Part shown: positions 23,156 to 33,173 of the stretch, piece after piece
Layout of the letters: each line of letters starts with the position of its first letter
Numbering within the stretch: position 1 is the first letter of the stretch
DNA from: Sulfurospirillum sp964466465
GTDB lineage: Bacteria > Campylobacterota > Campylobacteria > Campylobacterales > Sulfurospirillaceae
Assembly (NCBI GenBank): GCA_964466465.1
Contig: CAYXNJ010000020.1
Coordinates: forward strand, 1 to 40,624
Direction of reading: 5' to 3'
DNA length: 40,624 nt
Translations under genes and position numbers: made by a program
The notes under the pieces: model-generated
Told to the model about the DNA's origin: nothing
What the model saw: only the letters and a program-made list of their open reading frames with translations
Database searches by the model: none

Positions 23156-25165
23156 TCACGATTTGGGTAAATTTTCGATACACGCTTCTCGCATAAATTG
23201 CTCAAATTCAATAGCAGGAAGTGCTTTGGCAAAAAGAAACCCTTGCATTTCAGAACATCCTGCTTCTTGCAAAAAGTTCTTTTGTTCTTTTGTTTCAACA
23301 CCTTCTGCAATGACACTTTTGTTCAAGCCTTGAGAAAGGCTAATAATCGTTTTAATAATCTGAGCATCTTCATGACTTGAAGGTATGCCTCGAATAAACG
23401 ACTGATCTATCTTAATTTTATCCAATGGCAATGTTTTAAGATAAGATAAAGAAGAGTAACCTGTACCAAAATCATCAATAGAAATGCGTACGCCAAGTGA
23501 GCGAAGCGTGTTGAGTACCTTTATAGTATAGTCAGGATTTTCTACAATAATGCGCTCTGTAATTTCTAGCTCAATCGTATAAGGATCAATTTCATATGTC
23601 TCAAGCAAACTCGTTATTGTTGCAACTAAATCCGTGTAGTAAATCTGTTTTGCTGCAATATTAATCGCTAAAATATCTGGGGCAATTCCGTTCTGTAACC
23701 ATTTTGATTGTTGTATAAATGCCTCTTTAAGAACCCAATCACCAAGCGGTAAAATGAGCCCTGTCTCTTCGGCTAAAGGGATAAACTTTGCAGGACTAAC
23801 ACTACCTAAAACACTATCATTCCACCTCAATAATACCTCAGCACCTGTTATTTTACTGCTATTAACGTCCACCTGTGGCTGATAATACAGAACCAGTTCT
23901 CCTTTTTCAATAGCTCTTCGTAAATGGCTCTCCATCTGAAGCCTTTCAATAGAAGCCTCCGTCATAGACTGATTATAAAATTGAAATGTATTTTTCCCTT
24001 TACTTTTGGCCTTATACATTGCAGTATCAGCATTTCGTAAAAGAGATTCCGCATCTTTGGCATCTTTAGGAAAAAAACTAATGCCAATACTGCATGTTAA
24101 ATACATCTCTGTTGCATAAAACGTAAGAGGTTTTTGAATGATGTCAATAATGTTATACACCAAATGCTCTATCTCTTCGCTTGTTTTATCTTCTATAATC
24201 AGCGTAAATTCATCACCTCCAAGCCGTGCGATGAGTGCATCATGAGCTGCAATGGCATTGAGTCGATCAGCAATTTCACATAAGACCAAATCTCCTACAC
24301 TATGCCCAAAAGAGTCATTGATCTCTTTAAATCGATCTAAATCAATAAATAAAAGCCCTACTTGAAAACTTTGTTGCTGCGCTTTTTCCAATGTTTTTTC
24401 TAAAATCGTGATAAACTGAGCACGATTGGCAAGCTTCGTAAGGTAGTCATGATACGCCGTATAATCAAGTTTATCCCTTTGCTCTTCAAGCTTTTTCTCG
24501 ATTTTACCAATGGTGTACCATAGAATGGTTCCTACTGTAAGGGTAAATATAAACGCTAAAAGAGGAATAGCTATAACCATTTTTTGGGTATTTTTCAATT
24601 TGATATTACTCTCATTTTGGATCTTTATATCAAGATCACGTAGCTCAGCCAGTAAAAAATCTTCATATTGTTTAAGGTAATCAATCGCACTAATCAAATC
24701 ACGCACCGCAATATAATAAGGACTGGTTTCATTGGCATTCAAACCTTCGCCTAAACGACGTAAGAGTGATTTTTCCATAATGTTTCTTTCATCAAAAAGC
24801 GGACTTTGCAGTTGAGTGCTGACACTTAGCTTTGCAACGTGAATCCTTTGTAACAAATCGTCAATATCATTGGAGTGAAAAAGAGCAACCTCTTGCAAAG
24901 TATTGAGCCGTTGTGTGAATTTCTCAAAAGAACTTTCCCACGTAATGACTTCTTTGCGAATTTGGTTTGTGACTAAAAGATTTTCTGTGTTATATTTAAG
25001 TGTAAAAAGCGCATCATAGGCATTTTTACTAATCTGCTGATGGTTTTTGATAGTTTCATAATTAAATAATAAGCCTAATAAAAGAGCCCCACTAATAATT
25101 GTGCCAAACAACAATACAGCAAAGCCATACAAGGCTAATCGTTGAATGCTTAATGGCTGTATCAT
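23156..25165 (-). CDS. Membrane GGDEF-EAL protein paired with a solute-binding protein
   Basis: A 669-residue protein. A membrane segment at about 10-32, a helical periplasmic domain (about 33-195, four-helix-bundle type), and a second membrane segment at about 197-218 precede GGDEF (ARLGGDEF, intact, no RxxD site) and EAL domains. The EAL signature is EVL rather than EAL, but the catalytic acids are kept (EITERI, IDDFGTGYSSL, KIDQSFI, AEGVETKEQ), so phosphodiesterase activity is plausible. Its start overlaps the stop of the upstream binding-protein gene (ATGA), making direct functional coupling likely. Confidence 0.9.
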   Translation of the reverse strand: MIQPLSIQRLALYGFAVLLFGTIISGALLLGLLFNYETIKNHQQISKNAYDALFTLKYNTENLLVTNQIRKEVITWESSFEKFTQRLNTLQEVALFHSNDIDDLLQRIHVAKLSVSTQLQSPLFDERNIMEKSLLRRLGEGLNANETSPYYIAVRDLISAIDYLKQYEDFLLAELRDLDIKIQNESNIKLKNTQKMVIAIPLLAFIFTLTVGTILWYTIGKIEKKLEEQRDKLDYTAYHDYLTKLANRAQFITILEKTLEKAQQQSFQVGLLFIDLDRFKEINDSFGHSVGDLVLCEIADRLNAIAAHDALIARLGGDEFTLIIEDKTSEEIEHLVYNIIDIIQKPLTFYATEMYLTCSIGISFFPKDAKDAESLLRNADTAMYKAKSKGKNTFQFYNQSMTEASIERLQMESHLRRAIEKGELVLYYQPQVDVNSSKITGAEVLLRWNDSVLGSVSPAKFIPLAEETGLILPLGDWVLKEAFIQQSKWLQNGIAPDILAINIAAKQIYYTDLVATITSLLETYEIDPYTIELEITERIIVENPDYTIKVLNTLRSLGVRISIDDFGTGYSSLSYLKTLPLDKIKIDQSFIRGIPSSHEDAQIIKTIISLSQGLNKSVIAEGVETKEQKNFLQEAGCSEMQGFLFAKALPAIEFEQFMREACIENLPKS

Positions 25166-26649
25166 AAATTTAATGCTGCTTTATACGACATAATTTGTTT
25201 CTCTCTACCGATTTGATCTGTAATTACATCCCACTCTTTAGCAATCGTATCTAACGCCTCTTTAGGTGATATGTTACCAATGAGCGCTTGATAAATATAC
25301 TTATCCGCAATTTGATAATAACGAGCAGCTCCTGCAATCGTAATATCATACTCTACATTGGTATTTTGAAGAGACGTCGCAATCGTTTCTAAATAAGCTT
25401 TTGCTGTCTCCGTAGAAAAGCCGCTTTGATTCCAATTTTCAGGATTCTCAAAATGTGAATAACGAGAAGGATTGATGGCAACACCGCTCATTGCAGTGAG
25501 CTTTTTCGTCATTTCTGCCGATGTCATGTGAGAAGCAAAGGCAAAGGCAAGCTCTTTGTGTTTTGAATTTTTATTGACCAAAAACATCCAATTTCCACTA
25601 ATAGAAGCCACTTGATTGAAACGTTCATCCCACTGATGTGTACGGGAATTATACACTTTGGTACTGGCGGGGATTTGTGCATACCCAACCTTGTCTTTGA
25701 CAATAGAAACAGGTGAATCAACCGCATGCACGCCCATATCTGCCCAATCAAGTGCCATAGCAACTTCGCCAGAGACAAAGTTGTCACGAACATCGTGTCC
25801 TGCGAAATTAACCATACCAGGAGGTCCAAACTTCGTTAACGTGATATACTCTTCCAAAGCTTTTAAAAACCCTGGGGTATTAATGCGTGGTTTCATCGTA
25901 TCGGGGTCAAAATAATAGGCTTTATCATCGGGGTGTTTAGCATACGCTGCAGCTGCGGCAAAAAATTGGAGCATGGAAATATCACCTTGAACCCTAAGCC
26001 CCGCAAATCCATACTCGTTTTTACCATCCCCATCCCAATCCCAACCATTAAAAAAAGCCGCCATATCATTAAGCTCATCCCATGTTTTTGGAGGGACTAA
26101 TTCATAGCCATACAGAGCTTTAAACTTCTCTTGATACATAGGATTTTCAAAAATATCTTTTCGATAGTAAAGGTTGATGCAATCTCCATCATAAGGAAGT
26201 CCATACGCTATACCATTCCATGAAAGAACTGTATTGCGATAAATGGGCAAAACATCATCCCAATGTATCTGTTTTTTGATGGCTTCAGGAATAGGCTCAA
26301 TCAGTTGATGACCCAAAAGTGTACCGTTCCACATGGAAATAACCACATAAATGTCAAATTCTTTACTGCCTTGCGCAATTGACTCGTCGATTCTGCGGAT
26401 GGTCTCATCCCAACTGGGAGTGAGTACACGCACTTTTGCACCCGTTTTGGCTTCAAACAAGGGTACTTCATCTTGAATAGGACCACGAATCAAACGAGCG
26501 TGAAGTTGAGGAACAATTAACGTAATCGTCTGATTTTCAAACGGTTTTTTAGATGTTTCGGTTTTTTCTTTATGGTCGCATCCCATAAAGCTACCTGCCA
26601 ACATCATGCTTGTGGCTAAAAAAATTATTTTTTTTAAAAAAAATAGCAT
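25162..26649 (-). CDS. Extracellular solute-binding lipoprotein (sugar type), orphan
   Basis: A 495-residue periplasmic binding protein of the carbohydrate (SBP family 1) type, with motifs such as PLFEAKTGAKVRVL, WNGIAYGLPYDGDCINLYYRKDIFE and VPPKTWDELNDMAAFFNGWD. The N-terminus has a signal peptide ending in SFMGC (about residues 20-24), a plausible lipobox, so the protein is probably membrane-anchored. No ABC permease or ATPase for sugars is next to it. It is translationally coupled to a GGDEF-EAL protein, which suggests a sensing rather than transport role. Confidence 0.85.
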   Translation of the reverse strand: MLFFLKKIIFLATSMMLAGSFMGCDHKEKTETSKKPFENQTITLIVPQLHARLIRGPIQDEVPLFEAKTGAKVRVLTPSWDETIRRIDESIAQGSKEFDIYVVISMWNGTLLGHQLIEPIPEAIKKQIHWDDVLPIYRNTVLSWNGIAYGLPYDGDCINLYYRKDIFENPMYQEKFKALYGYELVPPKTWDELNDMAAFFNGWDWDGDGKNEYGFAGLRVQGDISMLQFFAAAAAYAKHPDDKAYYFDPDTMKPRINTPGFLKALEEYITLTKFGPPGMVNFAGHDVRDNFVSGEVAMALDWADMGVHAVDSPVSIVKDKVGYAQIPASTKVYNSRTHQWDERFNQVASISGNWMFLVNKNSKHKELAFAFASHMTSAEMTKKLTAMSGVAINPSRYSHFENPENWNQSGFSTETAKAYLETIATSLQNTNVEYDITIAGAARYYQIADKYIYQALIGNISPKEALDTIAKEWDVITDQIGREKQIMSYKAALNL

Positions 26650-26735
26650 CTAACATCTCCTCAAGCGAATCAAACTTATTATAACTCAAATTGTCACAAA
26701 ATCTTTCATAACCTTTTTTTCTAATGACTTTGTGT

Positions 26736-26741
26736 TATACT
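26736..26741 (+). promoter_or_regulatory. Candidate -10 box for the plus-strand sensor operon
   Basis: TATACT in the 128-base region between two divergent operons, 37 bases before the ATG of the family-3 binding protein, preceded by T-rich sequence as usual in Campylobacterota. No clear -35. Confidence 0.4.
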
Positions 26742-26777
26742 ATAAATCCTAATATTGTTAGTTTCAAAGGTCAGCGC

Positions 26778-27560
26778 ATGGCACGTACATTTTTGATCTT
26801 TCTTATAACGATAACTTTGACAACTTCACTCTTTTCTGATGCGCTCTCGTCGATACTAGAGAGCAAAAAAATTCGCGTATGTATTTGGCCTGAGTACTAT
26901 GGTATCTCCTATATCGATCCTAGAACGCAAGAACTGATTGGAATCGATATTGATTTAGCCAAAGAGTTTGCAAAAGAACTTGGTGTCAATGTTACTTTTA
27001 AGGAGAGCTCTTTTGCTTCTCTCATCAAAGACATTACAACGAAAAATTGCGATATTGCTATGTTTGCTATTGGGCATACGGAGGAGCGAAAAAAGCACTT
27101 AAGCCTTACATCTCCTCATCTTGCAAGCGATGTGTATGCCATCTCCTCAAAAAGCAATAGACGCATTAACGTATGGGAAGATATTGATAAAGCAGGTGTT
27201 GTCGTTGCTGTTGCAAAAGGAACCTATCACGTTTCGTTAATGCAAAAAAGCCTTAAAAATGCTCAATTACTCATTGTTGATTCACTCCATGCAAGGGAAC
27301 AAGAGGTCGAAGCAGGACGTGCTGATGTCTTTATGAGTGATTATCCTTTTGGCATTCGCATGGTAGAAGAGAAAGAATGGGCAAAACTCATTAAACCAAC
27401 TTCCGTTTTTCATATGACGCCCTATGGTTGGGCTATTACTCAAAATGAACCTGCACTTTTAGAAAAAGTCGAGAGTTTCATCGCCGCGATCAAACATGAT
27501 GGAAGGCTTTTAAATGCTGCGAAACAGCATCATTTAGAGCCTATTGTTCTAAGCGAGTAA
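26778..27560 (+). CDS. Family-3 periplasmic solute-binding protein, orphan
   Basis: A 260-residue exported binding protein (signal peptide to about residue 21) of the amino-acid type: KIRVCIWPEYYGISYID, LIGIDIDLAKEFAKELG, DIAMFAIGHTEERKKHLSLTSPH. The ATG at 26778 has AAAGG upstream; the earlier in-frame start at 26724 lies before the promoter-like box and is rejected. It is followed after 3 bases by a PAS-GGDEF sensor and has no importer genes beside it. Confidence 0.85.
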   Translation: MARTFLIFLITITLTTSLFSDALSSILESKKIRVCIWPEYYGISYIDPRTQELIGIDIDLAKEFAKELGVNVTFKESSFASLIKDITTKNCDIAMFAIGHTEERKKHLSLTSPHLASDVYAISSKSNRRINVWEDIDKAGVVVAVAKGTYHVSLMQKSLKNAQLLIVDSLHAREQEVEAGRADVFMSDYPFGIRMVEEKEWAKLIKPTSVFHMTPYGWAITQNEPALLEKVESFIAAIKHDGRLLNAAKQHHLEPIVLSE

Positions 27561-27563
27561 ACC

Positions 27564-29816
27564 ATGAGCTTCTTGGTCTCTCCTAAAAAAAAGGTGATAC
27601 GCTATCTTTTCGTAACTCTTTTCATGGTAGGATTGATCATCGGTTTGATTATTGCAGCTTTGGCTAATTTGCGCCAAGAAGCCATACAAACGCATCGCCA
27701 CATCGCCACCCTTCACGCTTATACACTCGAAGAGCACTTTTCACAAATTCTACAACACATCAGCCTTACGATGGACCGCATTCCGCCTTTGAGTCATGAA
27801 GCACCTTTGCAAGAAAAGATATTCCCTGTCTTTATGGAACTTTTATACAATGCACCTTATCTTCGTTCTTTATCGCTTCTCAACGATGAAGGCATTATCG
27901 AAGTAAGCTCACACGAGCTTAACATTGGCAAAAGAGTTCATTTAGAGAATTTTTTACCTACACCTTTTGGAGAGATGCCTTTACTGCGTATAGGGGTTCC
28001 ATGGGAGGGACGGGACTTTGATAATGCACGCCCAAGTAACATACAAAAACCTATTTCATCGGATAAAATTAGTTTTTTACCGCTTCTAAAAAAAGTCTAT
28101 TTTGAAAAACGAGCGTATTATATTATCGCCAATCTCAATACAGACTATCTGGCGAATCGCTACACAACCATGCTTCCTATAGAACAAGGTACGATCTCTT
28201 TATGGCGTATGGATGGCATTTTACTTTTTTCAACTGACTATAAAAAAGAGTTGGGTTCTTCACACTATGGAACTACTCATGCACCAAAACCTGATGAAGA
28301 TTTTTTTGAACACTTACAGCACCATACTCAAAACCCGTTAGATGTTTCAAAACTTGCAAAATTTTTACCGTTTATTGTTGAAATTCAAACGAATGAAGCC
28401 AATGCTCTTGGCTCTTGGGATAAAGAGCGCCAAAAATTAGTAGGAATTACAACTATATTGATCCTTCTTTCTGGAGGATTAGCACTGGCATTGATTGTAC
28501 GGTACTACCTCGAAAACGAGCGTCAAAAAAATCAACTCTCTTATGAAAAGCAGTTTCGTGTCGCCATGGAAGCAACCCAAACAGGCTTATGGACGTGGGA
28601 TTTACAGCTCAATCACATTACATGGGATCCACAGTGCTACCTACTTTTAGGCTATGAACCCAATGCGTTTGAACCTTCATGGGATAAAATCGTTGAACTC
28701 ACACATCCTGATGATGCGAAAAATATGCTCTTATCCATACAGGAGCAAATTACTGCGCATTCGAGTTTTTTGATCGAACGTCGCATGAGAACAGCCCTAA
28801 AAGAGTGGGTTTGGATACAAGTACGTGGTAAAGTCATCGAGTTTTCACAGGAGCATGAGCCACTTTTTTTAACAGGTGTTTACATTAATATCGACGCACA
28901 GAAAAAAGCAGAACAACTCCATCTCTCCGCTGTTGCATTTGAAACACAAGAGGCCATCTTAATCACCGATGCAAAAGAAAAAATTGTTAAAGTCAATGAA
29001 GCCTTTACACGCATTACAGGGTATAGCGACCATGAAATCATCGGGCAAACACCTCGTGTTTTAAAGTCAGGTTATCACGATAAAGCATTTTATGAAACCA
29101 TGTGGAAAGCACTCCATGAAAAGGGTTTTTGGCAAGGCGAGCTTTGGAATAAACGCAAAAATGGTGAAATTTATGCAGAGTTTATTACCATCACCACCAT
29201 TCGTGATGCACACAATAAAACAACCCATTTTATTGCTAACTTCAACGATATTACAACCCATAAAGCAGCACAACAACAGATCCAAGAGCTAGCATACTAT
29301 GACCCACTAACCCATCTTGCAAATCGAAGACTCTTTGATGAAACACTCCACGATACACTTTGCGAATGCAGTGATGAAAAACATTTTAGTGCGCTTCTTT
29401 TTATCGATCTTGACCGTTTTAAAGAACTCAATGATACCTACGGACACGATGCAGGCGATATGTTACTCATTCAAGTAGCGTCCAGACTTAAAGAGGGCAT
29501 CCGAGAGAGTGACCTCGTCGCACGCCTTGGCGGTGATGAATTTGTCATCTTACTCAAAAAGTTAGGTAATCAACAAAGTGCTGCTCACCATCTTACGCAA
29601 AGCATCGCACGAAAAATTCTTTCATTACTTTCCAAACCATACGCGCTTGCTCATGGAAATTATATGCTTGGTGCGAGCATTGGATGTACCATCTTCAATA
29701 ATCAAATAACCTCTACCAATGGAGCAGCTCTTCTTAAAGAGGCTGATCTTGCAATGTACAAAGCCAAAGAAAAAGGGCGAAATCAGATCTATTTTTACGA
29801 TAAAGCAACTAAATAA
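27564..29816 (+). CDS. Membrane PAS-PAS-GGDEF diguanylate cyclase
   Basis: A 750-residue sensor. Membrane segments at about 13-33 and 290-312 enclose a periplasmic Cache-like domain. Two PAS domains follow (about 325-440 with TGLWTWDLQLN, and about 450-570 with ITDAKEKIVKVNEAFTRITGY). The GGDEF domain has ARLGGDEF and the RxxD inhibitory site (RESD) five residues earlier, so it should be an active, product-inhibited cyclase making c-di-GMP. It is cotranscribed with a periplasmic binding protein that could present a ligand to the periplasmic domain. Confidence 0.9.
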   Translation: MSFLVSPKKKVIRYLFVTLFMVGLIIGLIIAALANLRQEAIQTHRHIATLHAYTLEEHFSQILQHISLTMDRIPPLSHEAPLQEKIFPVFMELLYNAPYLRSLSLLNDEGIIEVSSHELNIGKRVHLENFLPTPFGEMPLLRIGVPWEGRDFDNARPSNIQKPISSDKISFLPLLKKVYFEKRAYYIIANLNTDYLANRYTTMLPIEQGTISLWRMDGILLFSTDYKKELGSSHYGTTHAPKPDEDFFEHLQHHTQNPLDVSKLAKFLPFIVEIQTNEANALGSWDKERQKLVGITTILILLSGGLALALIVRYYLENERQKNQLSYEKQFRVAMEATQTGLWTWDLQLNHITWDPQCYLLLGYEPNAFEPSWDKIVELTHPDDAKNMLLSIQEQITAHSSFLIERRMRTALKEWVWIQVRGKVIEFSQEHEPLFLTGVYINIDAQKKAEQLHLSAVAFETQEAILITDAKEKIVKVNEAFTRITGYSDHEIIGQTPRVLKSGYHDKAFYETMWKALHEKGFWQGELWNKRKNGEIYAEFITITTIRDAHNKTTHFIANFNDITTHKAAQQQIQELAYYDPLTHLANRRLFDETLHDTLCECSDEKHFSALLFIDLDRFKELNDTYGHDAGDMLLIQVASRLKEGIRESDLVARLGGDEFVILLKKLGNQQSAAHHLTQSIARKILSLLSKPYALAHGNYMLGASIGCTIFNNQITSTNGAALLKEADLAMYKAKEKGRNQIYFYDKATK

Positions 29817-29875
29817 AGGGATCAAAAATTGCTTCGTTTTTTCATCATCTTTATGTCAAAAGGAAGTTCCAACAC

Positions 29876-30496
29876 ATGAAACGTTATAGCATAGTAGCGC
29901 TGCTTCTCACAACGTGGTTGATGGCTGATCTTTCCTATTTTGACCGTGATGTTAATGGTGCGCAGTTGGAACAGTGCAAAGCGTTTTTCACCAAAGAAAA
30001 AGATGTCAAAATCATTCATCTCCTCAATGGGCAAAACATAGAATTAAAAGATGAATATTTTGGCGATGACAAAGAGTACAAAACCCTTCTCTACACGCTC
30101 AAAGGCTGTTTTTTTAACGAAAAATACCTTATTTACAGCGACTTTATGCCAGATAGTGAAGCGTACCACGCTCTTGATTTGCACGATGGTAGTGATACGC
30201 TCTTAGAAGGAATGCCTTATCTTTCACCTAAACAGTACTTTTTTACCACCAATGCAGAAGCATCGAGTACGTTAAGCCTTTACACCTTTAAAGATCAAAA
30301 AATCATCACTGTTTTTACCAAAAAATACCCTGAGCATTGTCTTGTGCAGCATCCTTTATGGTTGGATGAATCTTCATTGAGTTTTGTTGTAAGTTGTGAG
30401 AGAATGTTTAATAGCGATACCAACACCACCAAACCTGCAACGAAAGAGGTCTTTAAACTCATTCGCACAGGAACAACGTGGGATGTTGTTCCCTAA
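29876..30496 (+). CDS. Exported protein of unknown function
   Basis: A 206-residue protein with a signal peptide (MKRYSIVALLLTTWLMA), then a mixed region with repeated aromatic and acidic residues and four cysteines (two of them C-x in KGCFFN and VSCERMF). It resembles beta-propeller-like periplasmic hypothetical proteins, but I do not recognise it. AGGAAG lies 9 bases before the ATG. It follows the PAS-GGDEF gene by 59 bases and converges on tupC. Confidence 0.7.
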   Translation: MKRYSIVALLLTTWLMADLSYFDRDVNGAQLEQCKAFFTKEKDVKIIHLLNGQNIELKDEYFGDDKEYKTLLYTLKGCFFNEKYLIYSDFMPDSEAYHALDLHDGSDTLLEGMPYLSPKQYFFTTNAEASSTLSLYTFKDQKIITVFTKKYPEHCLVQHPLWLDESSLSFVVSCERMFNSDTNTTKPATKEVFKLIRTGTTWDVVP

Positions 30497-30500
30497 TCTT

Positions 30501-31541
30501 TTATGCCTCTTTAGAAGGCACTTTTATCGCTGATTTGGCAAAGTTTACCGTAACGCTTTGAGAAGGGTAAAAGTGGTAACGTTCAAAGTATTCAAAACTT
30601 TCAACACACTCTAAGACATGATTGCCAATGACAATTTTGAGTGAAATTTCATTGGTCTTTGTCACATGCAACACATCGCGAATAATGCCATTGAGATACA
30701 CTGTATCTTCTTTACGCAATTCTGGTTCACATAATGAGATCGAAATATCTCTTGGATTAATCGCCACACCACGCTTCTCACCGATGCGGTAGCTCTTTGG
30801 AAGTGACATACTTTGCGCTTCATCAAAGTCAAAGAAGCGTTCATCACCCTCTTCTCTCCATTTTCCTACAATAAGATTAGTCGTTGAAAACTCCATCAAG
30901 CGTCCAAAATGAAGCCCTATTTTTCGTGTTGCAATTTCAGAAAGCCATAAAAGATCATGACTCGCGATAATCACTGTTGTGCCCCATTCACGGTTCGCGT
31001 GTAAAATTGCATCGGTAAATTGTGGAATGCCACTGTAATCAAGGCTATTGGTCGGTTCATCCAAAAGCAGTGTTTTAGGATGCAAAACAAGCCTAGAAGC
31101 CAGTGCCACCCGTTGTGTTTCTCCACTGGAAAGCTCATGCCAAGCACGGTGCATAAACTTTTTAGGTAACAATCCTACAAGTTCTAGCGCTTCATGGATG
31201 CGTGCTTCTACGTTAAGAGTCTCTCCACGCACCTTTAAGCCAAACAATAGATTTTCTCGTACAGTGCGTTTGAGTAAGTAAGGCTCAGGAAGCAAAATGC
31301 TGATGTCGCGTCTGGTTTCAAGAGGTAAAGAAGCCGCATCAAACCCATAGTAGTGGAGCTTTCCACTCTGATGTGCTTCTAAAAATGCAAGGTGACGTAA
31401 AAGCGTGCTTTTACCACTGCCGTTTGAGCCTACAAGCCCTAAAATTTCACCCTCTTCAACTTTAAGGGAGTGAATATCTAAAACAGGTTTTTCCCCATAA
31501 AGGGTTCGTAAATTGTGAAGTTCATAGACAAAAGGTTTCAT
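30501..31541 (-). CDS. tupC: Tungstate ABC transporter ATPase
   Basis: A 346-residue import ATPase: Walker A GSNGSGKST, signature LSSGETQR, Walker B LLLDEPTN, H-loop ASHD. After residue 230 a C-terminal extension ends in a MOP/TOBE-like domain (GIIRDVLHVTKTNEISLKIVIGN), which binds oxyanions in Mo/W transporters and can regulate uptake. Its start overlaps tupB by ATGA. Confidence 0.85.
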   Translation of the reverse strand: MKPFVYELHNLRTLYGEKPVLDIHSLKVEEGEILGLVGSNGSGKSTLLRHLAFLEAHQSGKLHYYGFDAASLPLETRRDISILLPEPYLLKRTVRENLLFGLKVRGETLNVEARIHEALELVGLLPKKFMHRAWHELSSGETQRVALASRLVLHPKTLLLDEPTNSLDYSGIPQFTDAILHANREWGTTVIIASHDLLWLSEIATRKIGLHFGRLMEFSTTNLIVGKWREEGDERFFDFDEAQSMSLPKSYRIGEKRGVAINPRDISISLCEPELRKEDTVYLNGIIRDVLHVTKTNEISLKIVIGNHVLECVESFEYFERYHFYPSQSVTVNFAKSAIKVPSKEA

Positions 31542-32239
31542 ACGGCAATTCTCGCACGTTTTTTTAAAAAGTAAAGTAGAAAGTTGAGGATAAAAGAGAT
31601 AGTAATAAGCACAATTCCCAGTGCTATGCCTGTTGCAAATTCACCTTTATTTGTCTCAAGCGAAATCGCTGTTGTGATGGTGCGGGTAAACCACTTGATG
31701 TTTCCACCAATCATCATCGCAATACCTACTTCTGCCACCACCCTACCATACGCGGCAACCGCTACGGCAATGAGTGCATGACGAAGCTCCCACACCACAC
31801 TTTGGATCATCTGAAGGGTGGTTAAGCCAAACGAAGCAAGGGTTAGGTAAAGCTTTTTCTCCATCCCTTCAACCGCCGTGGCACTTAAAGAGACGATAAT
31901 CGGCAACGCCAAAAGGGTTTGCCCTATGACAATGCCAGGTAACGTATAGAGCAGTTCATAACTCCCAAAAGGTCCACGGTTGGAGATAAACGCATACACA
32001 ATGAGACCAACAACAACAGTAGGAATAGCTAAAAGTGTATCAGAAAAGAGTTTAAGTGCTTTGCGCCCTGGGAAGTTAAAGAAGCCCAAACAAAAACCTA
32101 AGGGCAGTCCAATAATGATGCTAAAAATAATCGATAAAGTTGAACTTTTAAGCGTCACATCAATGGCAGAAATCGTTTCAGGATCAAGGTTGATGAGTAA
32201 CCAAAATGCCTCTTTTAAACCCGATAAAATAAAATCCAA
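31538..32239 (-). CDS. tupB: Tungstate ABC transporter permease
   Basis: A 233-residue permease with five or six membrane segments and the EAA-like loop ending EVGIAMMIGGNIKWFTRT, characteristic of TupB. The start codon is TTG at 32239, supported by AGAGGG 7 bases upstream; no better start is seen. It is divergent from tupA with about 84 bases between the starts. Confidence 0.85.
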   Translation of the reverse strand: MDFILSGLKEAFWLLINLDPETISAIDVTLKSSTLSIIFSIIIGLPLGFCLGFFNFPGRKALKLFSDTLLAIPTVVVGLIVYAFISNRGPFGSYELLYTLPGIVIGQTLLALPIIVSLSATAVEGMEKKLYLTLASFGLTTLQMIQSVVWELRHALIAVAVAAYGRVVAEVGIAMMIGGNIKWFTRTITTAISLETNKGEFATGIALGIVLITISFILNFLLYFLKKRARIAV

Positions 32240-32323
32240 AAATTATCCCTCTTTTACATAAAATTTAAAAAAGATACGCTACACTACCAATATGCTAAAT
32301 AAACATATTTGGAGGATTATTCA

Positions 32324-33163
32324 ATGTTTTCAGTAAAGAACCGCTTAAGCGGTAAAGTACTCTTTTCCCTTCTTGCCCTTAGCTCGCTCCTTGGTGCGGC
32401 TGATCTTAAGATGGCAACCACAACCAGCACAGGTGACACAGGACTTCTTGACGTTCTTGTTCCAAAATACAAAGCCGATACTGGCGTTGACCTTAAATGG
32501 GTCGCTGTTGGAACTGGCAACGCCTTGAAACTGGGCGAAAACTGCGATGTTAGTGTTGTTTTCGTTCACTCTCCATCATCAGAAAAAACCTATGTTGAAA
32601 AAGGTTTTGGTGTTGAGCGTACCCCTGTTATGTACAACGACTTTGTACTTATCGGCACTCCAGAGATGAAAGCAAAATTTGCAGGCAAAAACATCACTGA
32701 AGCATTTAAAATCATCGAAACAGAACAGATTAAATTCGTCAGTCGCGGTGATAAATCAGGTACCCATGACAAAGAAAAAGGCGTATGGTCTGCAGCTTTA
32801 GGCAAAGTACCTGAAAAAGCACCTTGGTACCTCGAAGCTGGTCAAGGAATGATTGCAACCATCAACATTGCTGCTGAACAAAAAGGTGTAACTTTAACAG
32901 ATCGTGGTACCTTCATCAAATACGAAGCAAACCACAAAGGCAATCCACCACTTGTTATCGTCTATGAAGGCGCAGATGCTTTGAAAAACTTCTACTCCGT
33001 CATGGCAGTTAATCCTCAAAGATGTGCAAACACTGACTATAAAGGTGCTTTGAAATTCATCGAGTGGATTACAACCGATAAAATTCAAACAGAAATCGCT
33101 AACTTTAAGCTTTTAGATAAACAACTCTTCTATCCCGATTTTAAAACACGCGCTAGAAACTAA
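32324..33163 (+). CDS. tupA: Tungstate-binding periplasmic protein
   Basis: A 279-residue exported binding protein (signal peptide to about residue 24). The TTTSTGDTGLLDVL segment is the oxyanion-binding signature of TupA/WtpA-type proteins, with later RGDKSGTHDKE. TupA binds tungstate with very high affinity. ATG at 32324 with GGAGG 8 bases upstream; the TTG at 32309 sits upstream of that site and is rejected. Tungsten (or molybdenum) is needed for the pterin cofactor of the formate dehydrogenase encoded next. Confidence 0.9.
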   Translation: MFSVKNRLSGKVLFSLLALSSLLGAADLKMATTTSTGDTGLLDVLVPKYKADTGVDLKWVAVGTGNALKLGENCDVSVVFVHSPSSEKTYVEKGFGVERTPVMYNDFVLIGTPEMKAKFAGKNITEAFKIIETEQIKFVSRGDKSGTHDKEKGVWSAALGKVPEKAPWYLEAGQGMIATINIAAEQKGVTLTDRGTFIKYEANHKGNPPLVIVYEGADALKNFYSVMAVNPQRCANTDYKGALKFIEWITTDKIQTEIANFKLLDKQLFYPDFKTRARN

Positions 33164-33173
33164 ATAACACGTA

